Part shown: positions 33,150-46,000 of the stretch, piece after piece
Layout: each line of letters opens with the position of its first letter
Position numbering within the stretch: position 1 is the first letter of the stretch
Origin: Toxotes chatareus
Lineage: Eukaryota; Chordata; Actinopteri; Toxotidae
Reading direction: 5' to 3'
NCBI GenBank assembly: GCA_016801885.1
Contig: JAFBJY010000345.1
Coordinates: 62,001 to 126,000 of the forward strand
DNA length: 64,000 nucleotides
The notes under the pieces: model-generated
Databases searched by the model: none
What the model saw: only the letters and a program-made list of their open reading frames with translations
What the model was told of the DNA's origin: nothing
Made by a program: the position numbers and the translations under genes

Positions 33150-34712
33150 AACAGCTGTGATGTGGCTGAAAATGATCAGTAAACAGTGAAATAAGGCTGA
33201 TATCTGAAAGTCCAAACTGGAACAGAGGAGTGAAAGTAAACCCCAGATCACAGAGGTTCAGGTAGAAGCTGCAAAAGTCTTGAGAGCTGAAAACAGAGAG
33301 AATTAAGAATAGAGCTTTCTCTCTAGTCTACAGCATAGACACACAGGAGTGTAGCGACTGCAGACACAGCTAAAGGGAGGAGAATGTCATAGGTTGGCAA
33401 TGGTCAGCTCTGCTACCAAGCAGGACCAACACAGTGCAATTTGGCACAGCTACCCTGCTAACTCCTGTGAGGCTGTAATGGAAATGCATGCCATCACAGC
33501 TTATGTGCTAATGGAAAAAGCCCATAATATGCTACTTTTCAGGACACCTCTGTAACAACCTTAAGCTTCTGAACATCTACCACAACATCCCTAATTCAGT
33601 TTCCACTGGAAACATTGATGCCTCTGCCTCCACCTGATTTCCTGTCATCTCTCTACTGTCCATAATAAAGGCATAAAAAACCCAAATCACTTAAAGATAT
33701 ACTCACATTCCCATTTCCACATTCAAAGCACTGGTGTTTGATCTAATTCTTCCTGCTGTCCATACTGGCTGCCAGGAGATCCCTTATTTAAACAATTTCT
33801 GTGGAAACGATAGGCCACAAAATCCACAGTCCTATTTCTGTGCAAATAGTAATTCCACAATTCATCAGCATTGTTAAACAAAATCAAGTGTGTATCTTCA
33901 AATGTTTGTCTTTTAGTGCAGAATTTCCTCTCTGTGTTGCCATCTCTCCACCACAGCTTTGCAAGGAAACATTAGGTGTAGAAACACAAAGAGGGGAATT
34001 TTGGACTAAAAATACCTGGAAGATAGAAACTTGATCTACTCAGACTGTTGAAGCCTCATGTTTGCTTCTTTTCAACTCTGGAAGTCAACTTTTCCACAGG
34101 ACAGGGACTGTGGATTTTATGCTCCATTATTTACATTAGAATTTCTTTAGAAAGGATCTTGTTGCAGACAGTACAGACTTCCTAGAAATACTTTCCTTTA
34201 ACACAAACTACAGTGCATCACACCAAACAAAGTTAAGAAGTTGAGCAACCATGAGAATATCTCACAATCATGATCAGCATAAAAAAACTCAATATTGTCC
34301 ATGAATGATAAGCACACAATCAAACCACTGGGCTTATGGGTATGATTACTTGTCGTCCCAATTTCACAAACATATCATTTGGACAAAACATTTCAAAACA
34401 TTAACTTCTAAACTAAACACTGACATGAACTACTAACATGTGCTGACTTACTGAAAACCTTGGAGGTGATCTGGACTTTCCTGTAGTTTCCTCTTGTCCT
34501 TGTAACAGCAGTAGCTCCTCCCTTCCTTGTCAATAATTGTGCAGAAATATCTGAGTGCTTCTTTCTTCCTAAATCATGAGCAAGTCCTGTCCAGTCCAAC
34601 TGTTTCTGCTCCTGTTTGACTTCTGAACTTGTCTCTGGCTGTGTGTCCACTTACTGCAGCCTGTGACATCAGGCTGTAGAATGTTGATACATCAAAGGCA
34701 TCAAAGGACAAA
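33150..34712 (-). repeat. Dispersed repeat R, copy 3
   Basis: The core 34437-34712 is the reverse complement of copies 1 and 2 and keeps the 80-codon open frame (34650 to 34408 including the donor). The segment 34040-34140 matches 4800-4890, and 33150-33430 matches 5390-5700, both in reverse complement. This defines a repeat of about 1.5 kb, with (CT)n at 34713-34746 at its start. Confidence 0.7.
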
Positions 34713-34746
34713 CACACACTCTCTCTCTCTCTCTCTCTCTCTCTCC

Positions 34747-37700
34747 TACCAGTCTGCTAACACAGAGCTTCATCTGTCAGCTACAACACAAGGTCAACAC
34801 TGCTGGGTTCTGTTGTCAGGGAACTGTGAAAGTGATGAACCTAATTACTCAAAATCACATCAATATTTTATTTATAGAACTTGCATCTCCCACAAGGATT
34901 GGCTGACACTGAGACCCAAGCAGAGCTGCTGGTTCTTCCTGTTAGGATTCTCCTCCATGTTTGTGTGGAACAACAGAGGAAATGTATCTGTAAAGAAAGT
35001 CTGTGTCCTACCATTATCATCTGAGCAGCAGCCCTCTGGATACACTTCTCTCATCATTGTAGAAACAAAGAATAACAAACCCACTAAATGCTGCTGAAGA
35101 TAGTCGAGGATCTTTGGCTGAATCTGTTTCCCTTGTTCTTTTTTCTTCTGAAGGTCATTGGCAGCACTTAACTGAAAGAAAACAAAAGAAATCGAATGTT
35201 TTACTATTTCAACGACGTCTTCATCTCCTGCACTGAAACAATTGAATCAGTTATTTGCATCAGACTCTGTAAACTTTCTGCTCCAGTTTCAAATTTCCAC
35301 ATCAATCACACAACAGGCATGCTGACCTTGACAGCAGCTCACATCCATCTGTGATAGAAACAGTCTCCAGTGCAAATTAGTGTGGTATAAATGTTTAAGT
35401 CTTTAGAGGAAAACTGGTCCATACAATATCTAATCAGCTTGTAGTCTACAGCCATGCAGCTGTTTCTAACTCAGCCTCAACATGCTGGAAAATGATGCTG
35501 ATTTTCAACAGCACAAAAACCTGAGAGGGAGAATAAACTCTCAGATCCTGATCTTCATCTTTGAGTCTGGAAGACTTTATAATGGATGAGAACACAATTT
35601 ATTTTCAATAATGTTTATAAAACGACAGCTAGAGTTGTCAGTTGAATGTCAGTGATCTGAACTCAAGTCGAGTTATCACAGACAATTTTTAGCCCAGTGC
35701 ACAGAGAAACTGACAGGTTGTGTATTCATTTCACAGTTCAGACTCCACAGACATCAGACACAGACAGAGCCATTAGACTGATGGAGGCATTTCATCACAA
35801 AGTATTAGAGCCATACAGAACCTTTGTGTACTGTGTCTGCAGGTTATTACAGCTGTGTATCAGTCACCCACACCTGAAACACACTGAAGACTTTAAACTG
35901 AATTTCTTAAACCTTTCTGAGGCTGACCTCAATCATGCCAAAGAACTGACTCATCAACTGATCAATAGAGGAACATTGCATTACATTACATTTCAGAACA
36001 GTAACACAACAGTGTGTTTTCACTGGAGAGTGGATTCTCCTGAACTGAGTACTGAAGACTGAGTCACTGAGGGACACAGGCAGAGAGAGTCAGTTTTATA
36101 ACATGTGGTCAGACATAGACTCAGACTCAACATGGATGAATCAGCTTCACCTCACACACACTTCAAGAAAATAATATACAATATACAGCAGCTTTAAAAC
36201 AGCAGCAATAAATTATGGCAACAAATCTGATTAAAATAATAAACCTTCTCTTTTGCCTTAATAAGACAACAATTCAAAATGTTTTCTATAGCACAGAAAT
36301 TGCATATGTATGAATATCCATCTACATAATGTGCCAGGCCTGCAGAACAAATGGCAGCCAAACCTTCAGGGAATCAGCATGAGCACCAAACTGAGAAATG
36401 AATTCAAATGCACAGTGTCCATGAAACCAAAACCCAGAGTAAATACTTTCTTCAAACTCTTTCTCCACAGCAGTGTCTTCTGTCACTCCAGCTAAAAAAG
36501 CTACACAAGCATTAGCATTATCTATTTATGAATGAGTGGTGACTGTGGACGTGAAAATGATTTCATGTGATCTGTGTATGTTGAAGTTCATTATGGATCT
36601 AATCTACTGAAAAGAGAAAAGCACACAGACTTTTGTTTTACAGCAGGTTTCATATGATGCAGATTATATTAGACTATAAAATAAGAGAAAAGCATCCAGA
36701 GAAAAAGCAGCATGGTTCCTGAACATGTTTAGAGAATTTCTCATCAAACTGAAAAGTTGGCAGTTTTCCAAGGTGAGAGCCCAGTGGAGGATCAAACTAA
36801 AGCAGAAGAATCTTTGGTAACAAGGTCTTTAACGTGGCCTGAGTGCTGCAGTCTGTCTGTACATAACAAAAGCTGAAGCACACTTTCTACATCACTCTAT
36901 GCCTTTAACATTACATTTCATTGTATCTCTAAGTAAACGGCCTGACTGTGGCTCAGTGGCAAAACTGTTGAACTGCCCTCATCAAGAACACCTCAGCCAT
37001 AACACCAATACAAACCAAAATGTCTCCAGTGATATGAAGCAGTAAGATAAACAGGATTTAAAGTTTTGTCCATTTCCTCACTTCATGGTTCACTGAGTTA
37101 AACTCCTATACAACACCACCCACTCTCACTGAGTTTCAATCAACAGTGGAGGAGGAGGGTCAGTGGTTAGTACTGGTTACTTAAAAATGACTTCCTGCTG
37201 GGCCAGAAAAACAGTTACACCTATAGGATGAGAGACAATGGAGGAAGAGAAATGACAGAGTCAAGCAAATCATGAACGTGTGGAAACATCACAGCTAAAG
37301 GACTGCATTTCTTCTTCTTGGACCATGAACAGACCCTGATCCTGACTAATCCTGCTGTCACAAACTTAAAGGCATAATATATTTCAACATTAAAACCATC
37401 ACACGTCTACAGGCAAAAACCTTTTGAGCCCCTTTGTCCATCTTCTCAGTTGAAAATGGTTTATAATCCTGAAGCAATGAGAGAACTTCACTGACTAATT
37501 ACAAACAGCTTTTTCTCCATGATGAACTATTGTGTTTGTGCAGCCTGCACAGGAAGGAGTGACAGTAAAATCCATCCAAGTGTTGGATCATATCACAGAC
37601 AGACTGAGCAACATCACAACATCTATATTCACACTATTTGTATCTTAAAAATCTCTGATTGATGTGGCTGTGGGTTATGAAACCTGAATTTAACATTAGA

Positions 37701-38189
37701 ATCAAATGGACTGTGGTTATTTGATAATTGGCTCGAAACAATGAAAGCTCAGGTCCCTACACAATGTGAATACAGCTTCAATAACTGAGGTTTATGGATC
37801 CCCAGTTTCCTGTAAAGTGACTGATAGAAAATCAGAATCATTGATCCTTCACTGCTTGTTGCTGAAACAGTAACATATTAAAGCCCTCAGGCCTCTGGGA
37901 ACTGAAACTGAATCATGGACGACCTCTGTGTCCCACAATGCCTCCCTCCAACCTCAGTCACTCTATTAGGGAGCAGCTATGAAGCTGACAGCTTTATTGT
38001 GGCTCGTCTGCAGGACCAGAGAGCACAGACTCAGGTCAGAGTCAGAGATAAAAGATGAGTGAGCACAGACGTCCATCTTTAAGATGAAGAGCATCTTAAC
38101 ACCTGAGACTGATTTCATCCAATTTACTGTATTGTCTTTCAGTGCTGCCTAAATTTTAAATGTCTCTGGATGTTGTGTTTCAGAAACTC
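34747..38189. other. Intergenic, nothing recognised
   Basis: Longest frames are 34663-35097 (starting in repeat and microsatellite) and 35697-36062 (121 codons, no family recognised). Otherwise there is AT-rich unique-looking sequence with no splice-bounded exons that I could recognise. Confidence 0.45.
35697..36062 (+). CDS. Unrecognised 121-codon open frame
   Basis: It reads MHRETDRLCIHFTVQT, continues through EAFHHKVLEPYRTFVYC, and has HAKELTHQLINRG near its end. Composition is protein-like with no low-complexity bias, but I know no matching family. There is no clear promoter or splice context. It could be a decayed transposon frame. Confidence 0.25.
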   Translation: MHRETDRLCIHFTVQTPQTSDTDRAIRLMEAFHHKVLEPYRTFVYCVCRLLQLCISHPHLKHTEDFKLNFLNLSEADLNHAKELTHQLINRGTLHYITFQNSNTTVCFHWRVDSPELSTED

Positions 38190-38711
38190 AGAGTTACACA
38201 TACAAAGCACTGCTGGTTGATCTTCAACATAAATGATAAAAAAAGACTTGGAGGACGCCTGTTTCAACTATATAAGTCAGACTGCTGAAGCCTCATGTTT
38301 AGCATAAATAAACTGAACATGTACTGAAACCTTTGGGCTGAAGTTCTTGTGTGATTAGACATCATGTCAATTTAACAAGCACATCCCACTGAACTGAAAC
38401 ACTGACATCAACTGACTTACTGAAAACCTTGGAGGTGATCTGGACTTTCCTGTAGTTTCCTCTTGTCCTTGTAACAGCAGTAGCTCCTCCTTCCTTGTCA
38501 ATAACTGTGCAGAAATATCTGAGTGCTTCTTTCTTCCTAAATAATGAGCAAGTCCTGTCCAGTCCAACTGTTTCTGCTCCTGTTTGACTTCTGAACTTGT
38601 CTCTGGCTGTGTGTCCACTTACTGCAGCCTGTGACATCAGGCTGTAGAATGTTGATACATCAAAGGCATCAAAGGACAAACACACACACACACACACACA
38701 CACACATATGC

Positions 38712-38744
<33 letters not shown>

Positions 38745-38940
38745 CATACATACATACATATTGCAACACTGCTCACTCTGAGACTCACTCACCTCATATG
38801 CTAAAAATGCAGAGTGTGTTTCCACCAGGGCTGAAGTGAAATCAAGTTTCCTCAGAGTCAAACTCATGTATCAGCTCATGTATCAATGATCTTCAGCAAG
38901 GTTTAACTGACACTTCATCAATGTCATGAACCGGCTCAGA
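38190..38940 (-). repeat. Dispersed repeat R, copy 4 (frame broken)
   Basis: The reverse complement matches copy 1 (4515-4630 and 4880-4980) and copy 2 (9541-9690). The open frame is shifted by loss of one G in the GGGAGG of other copies (near 38495), giving LLTRKEELLLL instead of LLTRKGGATAV. It contains the (CA)n and (GATA)n tracts at 38683-38760. Confidence 0.75.
38683..38760. repeat. Microsatellites (CA)n, (GATA)n and (CATA)n
   Basis: About eleven CA units, then about eight GATA units, then CATA units, inside repeat R copy 4. Confidence 0.9.
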
Positions 38941-39079
38941 GTTCACAGCAAAAAGAAGAGAGATCACACAAACAGAATGGTGGATAATCAATCAAATTTA
39001 TTTAAAGTTAATATGAGAATATGTATGTCAGTGGTGTAGGGAGTGTCTGCATGTGTAAAAATGTTGGATGTAAAATACC

Positions 39080-40130
39080 CTAACCTAAAATAAAATAACC
39101 AAACCTTACCAACCAACATCTGCATGAGAGAGAGAGAGTAAGAGAGAGTGAGAGAGGCCAGCCTCTCCCTGGTGGAGACTCCAACAACTTCCCTAAATTC
39201 TCTTTAAACAATGACAGAGGACATGATGGTGGACGATAAACAATCACTAACACTATGTTGTACACAAAGATTCTACACACTGTGCACTCTATATTGACCT
39301 GTGGTATGTGTATAATATCACCTACCACATTCCCTTTACAATACGTGCCAACACCACCATGTTGTTGGGCTTGCAATTCTAGCAAAGCAGCATGGTTGCT
39401 AGTATACGACACACTTTCATGGACAGTGGTTGAAACTGTAAACAGCAATCTGGATCGTATCTAGCAAGGAGTCTGCAGTAAGCCATGTTTCTGTTACAGT
39501 AATACAGTTAGGCTGCAAATGCTGTGTACACATCACCACATCTGCAACATGCTGAGTTAAACTTTGCACGTTCATACAAAACACTAAAATATGTGGACTT
39601 GATGTGCCCCTTGGAACATCTTCTGTAAGAAACTGGCACATGTTATTAATGACATCCAAAATGCCCTCTACAATAAAGTTCAAAGTTCTCAATAATTAAC
39701 TCAGACTCCTAACAGGGATTAAAGCCACATATGCTTGTCTTGCTGCAAAAATCTTTCCTAAATTAAAAAATAATTTAACATCATCAAACTTCACAAAGAC
39801 CTTGTGAGGAAACCTCTTGTTTACTAAGAAAACAATGTGAGTCACTGTACCACAAACACCATTAACAAGACCGTCTAAAACATATACATTCTTACACAAC
39901 ATGATACATGCACTTTTGCCTAAAACAATTCCTCTGACAAACAAGTATTGGAAGCTTTGGCATGATGCCCTTCTAATAGCTTTAGTTTGCCAGTTCTTTT
40001 TTGTCATTAACAAAGTCTCTCGCCTCTACAACAACATATTCTGGACAGGACTTCAACAACTGTTGATTATTATGCTCATCTACTTCTTTATTTGTAGCAA
40101 AAATATGTGAGGCAGAGCTGACCTCACCAG
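39080..40130 (-). mobile_element. Helitron (Helentron-type) C-terminal remnant: Pif1-like helicase end plus endonuclease
   Basis: The minus strand reads LPHIFATNKEVDEHNNQQLL (40110-40040), then GLVNGVCGTVTHIVF and FPHKVFVKFDD, ending AYVALIPVRSLS (39696-40013). These are the last helicase motifs of Helitron Rep/Hel proteins (usual AYVALSRVRSL). Downstream are endonuclease motifs: MNVQSLTQHV, ITVTETWLTADS, then NIECTVCRIFVYNIVLVIVYR. The helicase-then-endonuclease order matches the Helentron group of animal Helitrons. Frame changes and missing Rep and N-terminal helicase show it is dead. Confidence 0.75.
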
Positions 40131-40888
40131 TTTCAAAACACAATTTTTTTGCTGCATTACTTCCTTTAGTTCTACCACCTTAAATACATTTGTCCATAAC
40201 GTATTTCTAACATCATCTACATACAGTGGCTTCCCTTTAACAGCCAAGCCAAGGGCCGGGCTTCAATGTTTATTAAAACATATTGAAATGATTACACATA
40301 GCCTATTGAACCAGTACCTAACAAGGTGTATACTATTTAGGCTAATGTTTAAATGAATAATCCAGTGTTTTTATAGCTCTGTCAGTAATTTCCAGTGAAA
40401 ACATTTTCAACAGGCACATAGACGAAAACAAACTTCCTTTAAAGAGAAATCACATGTCCTGTACATTAATTGAATAAAGCAATATTGTCTTATGGCTCTG
40501 TTAGTAATTTCAAGGGAAACATTTTCAACAGGCAAACAGCAAAAAAAAGTAAATATCAAGAAAATGCATAAATGAACCTGCATCATGAACTGAAAATGTA
40601 ATATTGTGCTGCTCTATGAAACTAACCAATTACTACCTTCGAATAGAAAAATGAGAAAATAAAAAAAATCAAATTAGTTGTATGCTTTCTCATGGCTCTT
40701 ATCTGCAATTTTCCCTGAGTCCATTAACTGAAAAATAAATATAAATAAATAAAATAAAATAAAATACAAAAAATCTGTGGCACAGACAAAAATATTTCCT
40801 TCAAATAAAAACCATCTAGAAACAAATGTAAAGAGTTTAAATAAATAAATAATAAATTAAAATTAAATATACGTTAATGCTCTGATGC
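40131..40888. other. AT-rich sequence between Helitron and hAT remnants
   Basis: No coding signal. AATAAA-rich low complexity at 40735-40860 probably represents the 3' untranslated end of the hAT element. A possible 3' terminus lies near 40225-40260, with AAGGGCCGGGC resembling the GGCCCG-rich ends of this hAT group, but it is not resolved. Confidence 0.4.
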
Positions 40889-42713
40889 TCACTTGTCTGA
40901 GGCTGAGCCTGATACTTGGTGGTGTCTCATCTTTTGTACAAGTTCATCAATGTTCGGGGTCAGGCTCTGAGCTGAGGAAATCCTCAGGATTGACTGGAGG
41001 TGTTTATCTGTAAGACGGCTCCTGTGTGATGTTTTGTTTAGCCTCATCAAAGAGAACAGTTGTTCGCTTTGGTATGTGCTGCCAAACATAGAGAGTGTCT
41101 GAGCAGCTTGGATGCGCAGCTGGGGCATTGTGTCGGGGATGAAATGTGCAAATTCAGCAGCACCCAGTCTCTCATATTTTTCCTTCAGTGGGTCATTGCA
41201 CTGGAGCTCAATCAACTCCATTTGTAGGTTTGGTGATGCGCTTTCCACGTCGACTGCAAAGGATTGCTGAGCAGTTCAAACCTGCTCTTTTGGGCTTCAA
41301 GTCAGCAAATCGGCGTTGGAAGTCGGCGGCAAGTATGTTGAGTTTATCAGCAAACTGTGCACTCAGGAACACAGCGGTAGAGAGCTTCTCTTTCATGGTC
41401 TGGCAGCTGGGAAAGTGGCTCAAGTTTTCTTTCCGCATCTCGCCTCCCACAGACTCAGCTTGGTTTTAAACGCCTTCACTGTACGGTACATATCACAGAT
41501 GACACGCCCACGTCCCTGCAGCTGCAGGTTCATCACATTCAGATGGCTCGTGCTGTCGCACAGAAACGCCATTTCACATAGAAACGCGTTTTATCTCGGA
41601 GCTCTGTTGTGTCTTTCCCTTTGCTTTCTATGAACAGACAGATCTCCTCGCAGCAGCTCAAACATCTTTGCAGCACTTTCCCTGGCTTAGCCATCGCACC
41701 TCTGTGTGATAGGGCAAGTCACCATACTCCGTATCTAACTCGCCCAGAAATGCTTTGAACTGGCGGTGATTTAAACCTTTGGCTCTGATGAATTTAACTG
41801 CTTGCATTATGGTGCTCATTACATGTTCCATTTTCAAGGCTTTGCCACACAACGACTCCTGGTGTATAATGCAGTGATAAGCTGTCAGCTCACCTGTGAC
41901 GTTATTCTCCCGCATCTTTTCACGCATTCTTGCCACCAATCCACTCCTGTGCCCACACATCGCTGGGTGCACCGTCCGTTGTCAATCCCACAAGTTTTTC
42001 CCAAGGCAGCCCCATCTCATTTACACATCTGGATACCTCTTCATACAGATCTTGTCCTGTAGTTGTGCCATGCATAGGATGTAATGCCAAAAGTTCTTCT
42101 GTTATGCTTAGGCTGGAGTCCACTCCACGGATGAAAATTGACAACTGGGCAATGTCAGATATGTCGGTGCTCTCATCTACAGCAAGGGAATATGCGATGA
42201 AATCTTTTCCTTTCTCACAAGCTGTTCTTTTTAGATTGGCGGAAAGCTGGTCTACACGCTTCAGCAACCATGTTTCTGCTCGGGCTGACGTTTGAAAATA
42301 GTTGCCTTTTATCTGGGCACACTGCGTCACAAACTTTAAGCATACAGTTTTTATAAACTCTCCCTCTGTAAATGGCGTGCTGATTTTGCGACCTCTTCTG
42401 CCACAATAAAACTAGCCTTGACAGCAGCCTCGCTTTGTGATTGGGCTTTTGAGAATAGAGCCTGCCAGGCATTAATACCTTGTTTTAATTCTTCCACCTT
42501 CTTTAGCCTTTGTTCCGTGTCCATATTCTTGTCTTTCTCTGTGTGTTTCTTAGATGTTTCATGGTGCCTTCTTAGATTATATTCTTTCAGTACAGCCACG
42601 CTTTATCCACACAGAAGACACACAGGTTTGCCTTTTACCTCTGTGAACATGTACTTTGCCTCCCACCTGGCTTGAAACCCCCTGTTCTCGGCATCCACCT
42701 TCCGTTTAGCCAT
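40889..42713 (-). pseudogene. hAT (Charlie-like) transposase related to GTF2IRD2, decayed
   Basis: Start ATG at 42711-42713 gives MAKRKVDAENRGFQARW, then a zinc-finger-like CLLCG...HHETSKKH. Next come FIAYSLAVDESTDISDIAQL, GLTTDGAPS, AYHCIIHQESLCGKALK, FRAKGLNHRQFKAFL-type and HTEVRWLSQGK. The C-terminal hAT dimerisation block QTLSMFGSTYQSEQLFSLM ends at TGA after SGSASDK. Total length fits the roughly 600-residue GTF2IRD2-like proteins of fish, which descend from a Charlie hAT transposase. At least five frame breaks and an internal stop near 42604 make it non-functional. Confidence 0.9.
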
Positions 42714-43012
42714 TTTTTAGGGAGGGGGGGGGGGTAGCTGAAAGTCGACATCTGCTCCGACTGCTGATGGATAATTAAAACGATGCCCGCTTGCTGCACT
42801 GCAATAGCGCGAAGAGTTTTGGTAGTCATGACAACCAGGCTAGCACAACAGTGAGTCTGTTCGCTACCGTTGCATTGTAGGTAATGTGGTATTGGCGCGC
42901 GCGGCTCCGGCCAGCGGGCCGGTTCTAATACTAATCAAATATCATCCCGGGGGCCATAGAAAATTCTTTTTATGGGCGGATGTGGCCATGGGCCTTGACT
43001 TTGACATATAGG
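42714..43012 (-). mobile_element. 5' end of the GTF2IRD2-like hAT element
   Basis: In reverse complement, TATGTCAAAGTCAAGGCCCA, then GGCCACATCCGCCC, TATGGCCCCCGGGATGAT and TTAGTATTAGAACCGGCCCGC match the GGCCCGC-rich 5' region of the fish elements carrying this transposase. The outermost base is near 43010; no target duplication could be confirmed because the other end is unclear. Confidence 0.6.
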
Positions 43013-46000
43013 CTTTAAATAAAATGTTATATTTATTTGTCATTTATAAGAATACAACCATAGGAAAATGTATAATCTCCAGAAGTGATGTATTTTCATT
43101 TACTTATGTTACATAGGAGCTGACAACAGTTGGTTAGTAGCTAAGTAGTGATGTTGTAAATTAAAAAAAAAAAAGAAATTGTATATAATTCCCTTTTTTT
43201 TAAATTTTTTCAAAAATTTTTAATTTTTTTTTTTTATTTTTTTTTTTTAAAAAAATCAATTTTCTGGGGCCCATGGGATTTTAAACTTTATTTATTTTAA
43301 AATTTTTTTTGGGGGGTTTTACCTTTTTTTTTTTAAAAAAAGGTTAAAGAAGAAAAAAAGGAAAAAATAAAAAACTTTTAGCCAAGAAAAAAGAAACGGA
43401 AAATTTTTCTAGGCCCAAAAAAATTATTTTTTAAAAGGGGTTTCAAAAAAGGAAAAACCCCAAATTTTTAAAAAAAAAAATCATTTTTTAAAGGAAATCC
43501 AGGAAAACCCCAAAGCGGGGCCCCACAAAAAAAAATTTTTTTCTTTTTTACGGGGGGAAAAAAAACTAAAAACCCCTTTTTAAAACAAAACCCATTTTTT
43601 GGGGTTTTAAAATTTTTTTAAAAAAATTTTAAAGAATTTTTTAAACCCCCTCAAAATTTAAATTTTACTAAAGAGAAAAAAAAACCAAAAACAGGGGTCG
43701 AAAAAGGGAAAGTTTTTGGAAAAATTTTTTTTAAACCCGGGTTTTTTTTGCCCCGGCCCCCCTTTTCAAATTTAAAAATTTTTTGAAAAGAAAATTTTCC
43801 CCACCTTAAAAGGGGCTTTCCCCCAAACCCTTTCACTTTGGCCCCTTTTTTTTAAAGAACCTTCCCTTTAATTAGCATAAAAAAAAGGGGCCAACTCAAT
43901 TTTGGGATTTAAAAAAAAATTTCTCCCTTTTTTTATAAAACCCAAAAACATTTTGGGGTTTTGGGAAAAACCCAAAGGGGGGAAATTCCCGGGTTTTCAA
44001 AAGGCTTGTCCAAAAGCCCCCCTTTTTGAGGGGGAAAACGTTCCCTAAAAGTAAATTTTTTTAAGGGGTACCCTTTGGGGAAAGTTTTTCCAAAGCCCTT
44101 GAATTTTGTTTGGACCCCCCAAAACCCTCCTGGGTTTGAAGGGAAAAACCCGGGGTTGAAAAACCCCCCCCCCTTTAAAGAGGCCCCCTAAACGGGGGCC
44201 CCCGGGGAAACTTTCCCCAAAGGGACCATATTTTTTTTCCTGCAACCGGGGCCCAGGATACTCCCCGGTCCTTTGGAAAACCCAAACCCGCCCTCCCCCT
44301 TTCCCTTAAAACCCCCCCTACCCCCAAAGGAATTTAATCTACGGGGGGTTTTTCCCCTTTCCCCCTTTCCCCAAAGCCCCCCCGAACTTTAACTTTCCCC
44401 CCCTCCCGGGGGATTTTGGGCTTTTCCAAACCCCCCCTTCTTTTTTAACCCTTTTAATTCCCCTTTTTCCCTTTTTTCTGGCCCCTTTTTTTAAAATTTC
44501 GGGGAGGATTTCTGGCCTTTTTTTTTATCCCGACCCCCAAAAAAACCCCCAAAATTTTTTTCCCCGGGCCGTGGTTTTTCTTAGGGGAAGAAAAAAATTA
44601 TGGGTTTTCAAGAAAACCAAACTGGGGGCCCCCCTCTTAACCGGGGGTCCCTTTTGCAAAACGGGCCAATAACTGCCTTTTTTCCAGGGGGGTCCGGGGA
44701 AAAAAAAATTTTAAGAAAATCTTTTTGGGGGGTTTCAAGGACCCGGTTTTAAATTTTTTAAAAAACTTTTTTTTTTTCCCCGCCCTCCCTTTCACACGTT
44801 TGAGGTGTTTTCCAGGTAGTTTAGAGGGTCTTTTTTCGGGGTTTGGTTTTGGGTAAAAAAGCGACTGTACAATGCTACTGTTAAACAAAAAAATTTCTCT
44901 AACAGGAGGAGACTTCCCTTTAAACCCCTAAAAACACTGGACCCGGCCAAAAAAAACCCCAGGAACGGGGTTTTTGTTGGCTTGGGGGTTTGATATATTG
45001 GGAAAACTCGGGACAGAACCGAGGCACCCAAAATTTCCTGCTACCTATCGGGGGGTTTTAAAGGGGGGAAGGGGATACGGTGTCTTTTGTTTTTTTTCCA
45101 AACAGGTAACCACCTCAAAAAGGGTAGATGGGAAATTTATTCCCCATCCAAAAAACAAAAAAACCCCTTCTCCCTTCTTTTTGTAACCACTGATTCAACC
45201 CCCCTTTCCCTGACCCCAGTCTTTTACCGTCAGACCTTCTAACAGAGTGGGGGCAAAAAAACTTTTGGAGGACAGATTGATTCCTCAATGTGACCTTCCT
45301 GGGTAAACATTTGGGGATTTTTTTTACTGTGTTTGTTGAGGAGTTCGAAAATTTCGGAAAAACCCCCAAATTTATTATGACCGATCCCTGTTTAAAACCT
45401 TTTGAAGATTTTGATTGGCTGCTTTTTTAGGAAAAAAAAAACCACTTTCATTCCTAACCTGGCCTCAACCTCGGTACCGGGTCCACCCGGGAAAAGGGGA
45501 GGGGTAAAAATTTTCTTTGCAGCCCAGGAATTAAGGCCCGGGAAAAAATTTTTTTTGGGTTTTTGGGGGGTTTAAGAAAAGGGGCCCTTTTTTTTAATGA
45601 ACGGGAAGGGAATGAAAAGTTTATCTTTTGTTTCCTTTTTTTTCCTTTTGCAGCCCAAAAATAAACCCGTCGGATCCGGGGGTTAGCTTTTTTGAAAAAA
45701 TTTTTTAAAAACGAGAATGATCAGGCCGGGGTTTTTCCTCCTGGTCAAAAACCTCAGATGAACCCGGGGGAAGTTTCCATTTTTTTGGGGGAATTATTAG
45801 TGGTACCAACGGTTCTGTTTTTTTTTGGTAAAGACTCTGAGGCTCAAAGGAGTTGTTGGGGGCTTTTTCCCGGCCAAGCCGCCGGTTTTTTTAAAGCCAG
45901 AAATCCGTCTAAAAATTTTCCGGTTAAAACAGTGCCCCCTTTTAAGATGCAATATTTTCCAAAATCCCTTTTTAAATTAGAACGGGCAGAATTAAAAAAC

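Noticed and set aside
38362..38867. Minus-strand 135-codon frame with CVCVCV and IYLSIYLS stretches
   Set aside because: The repetitive residues come from (CA)n and (GATA)n tracts in repeat R copy 4.
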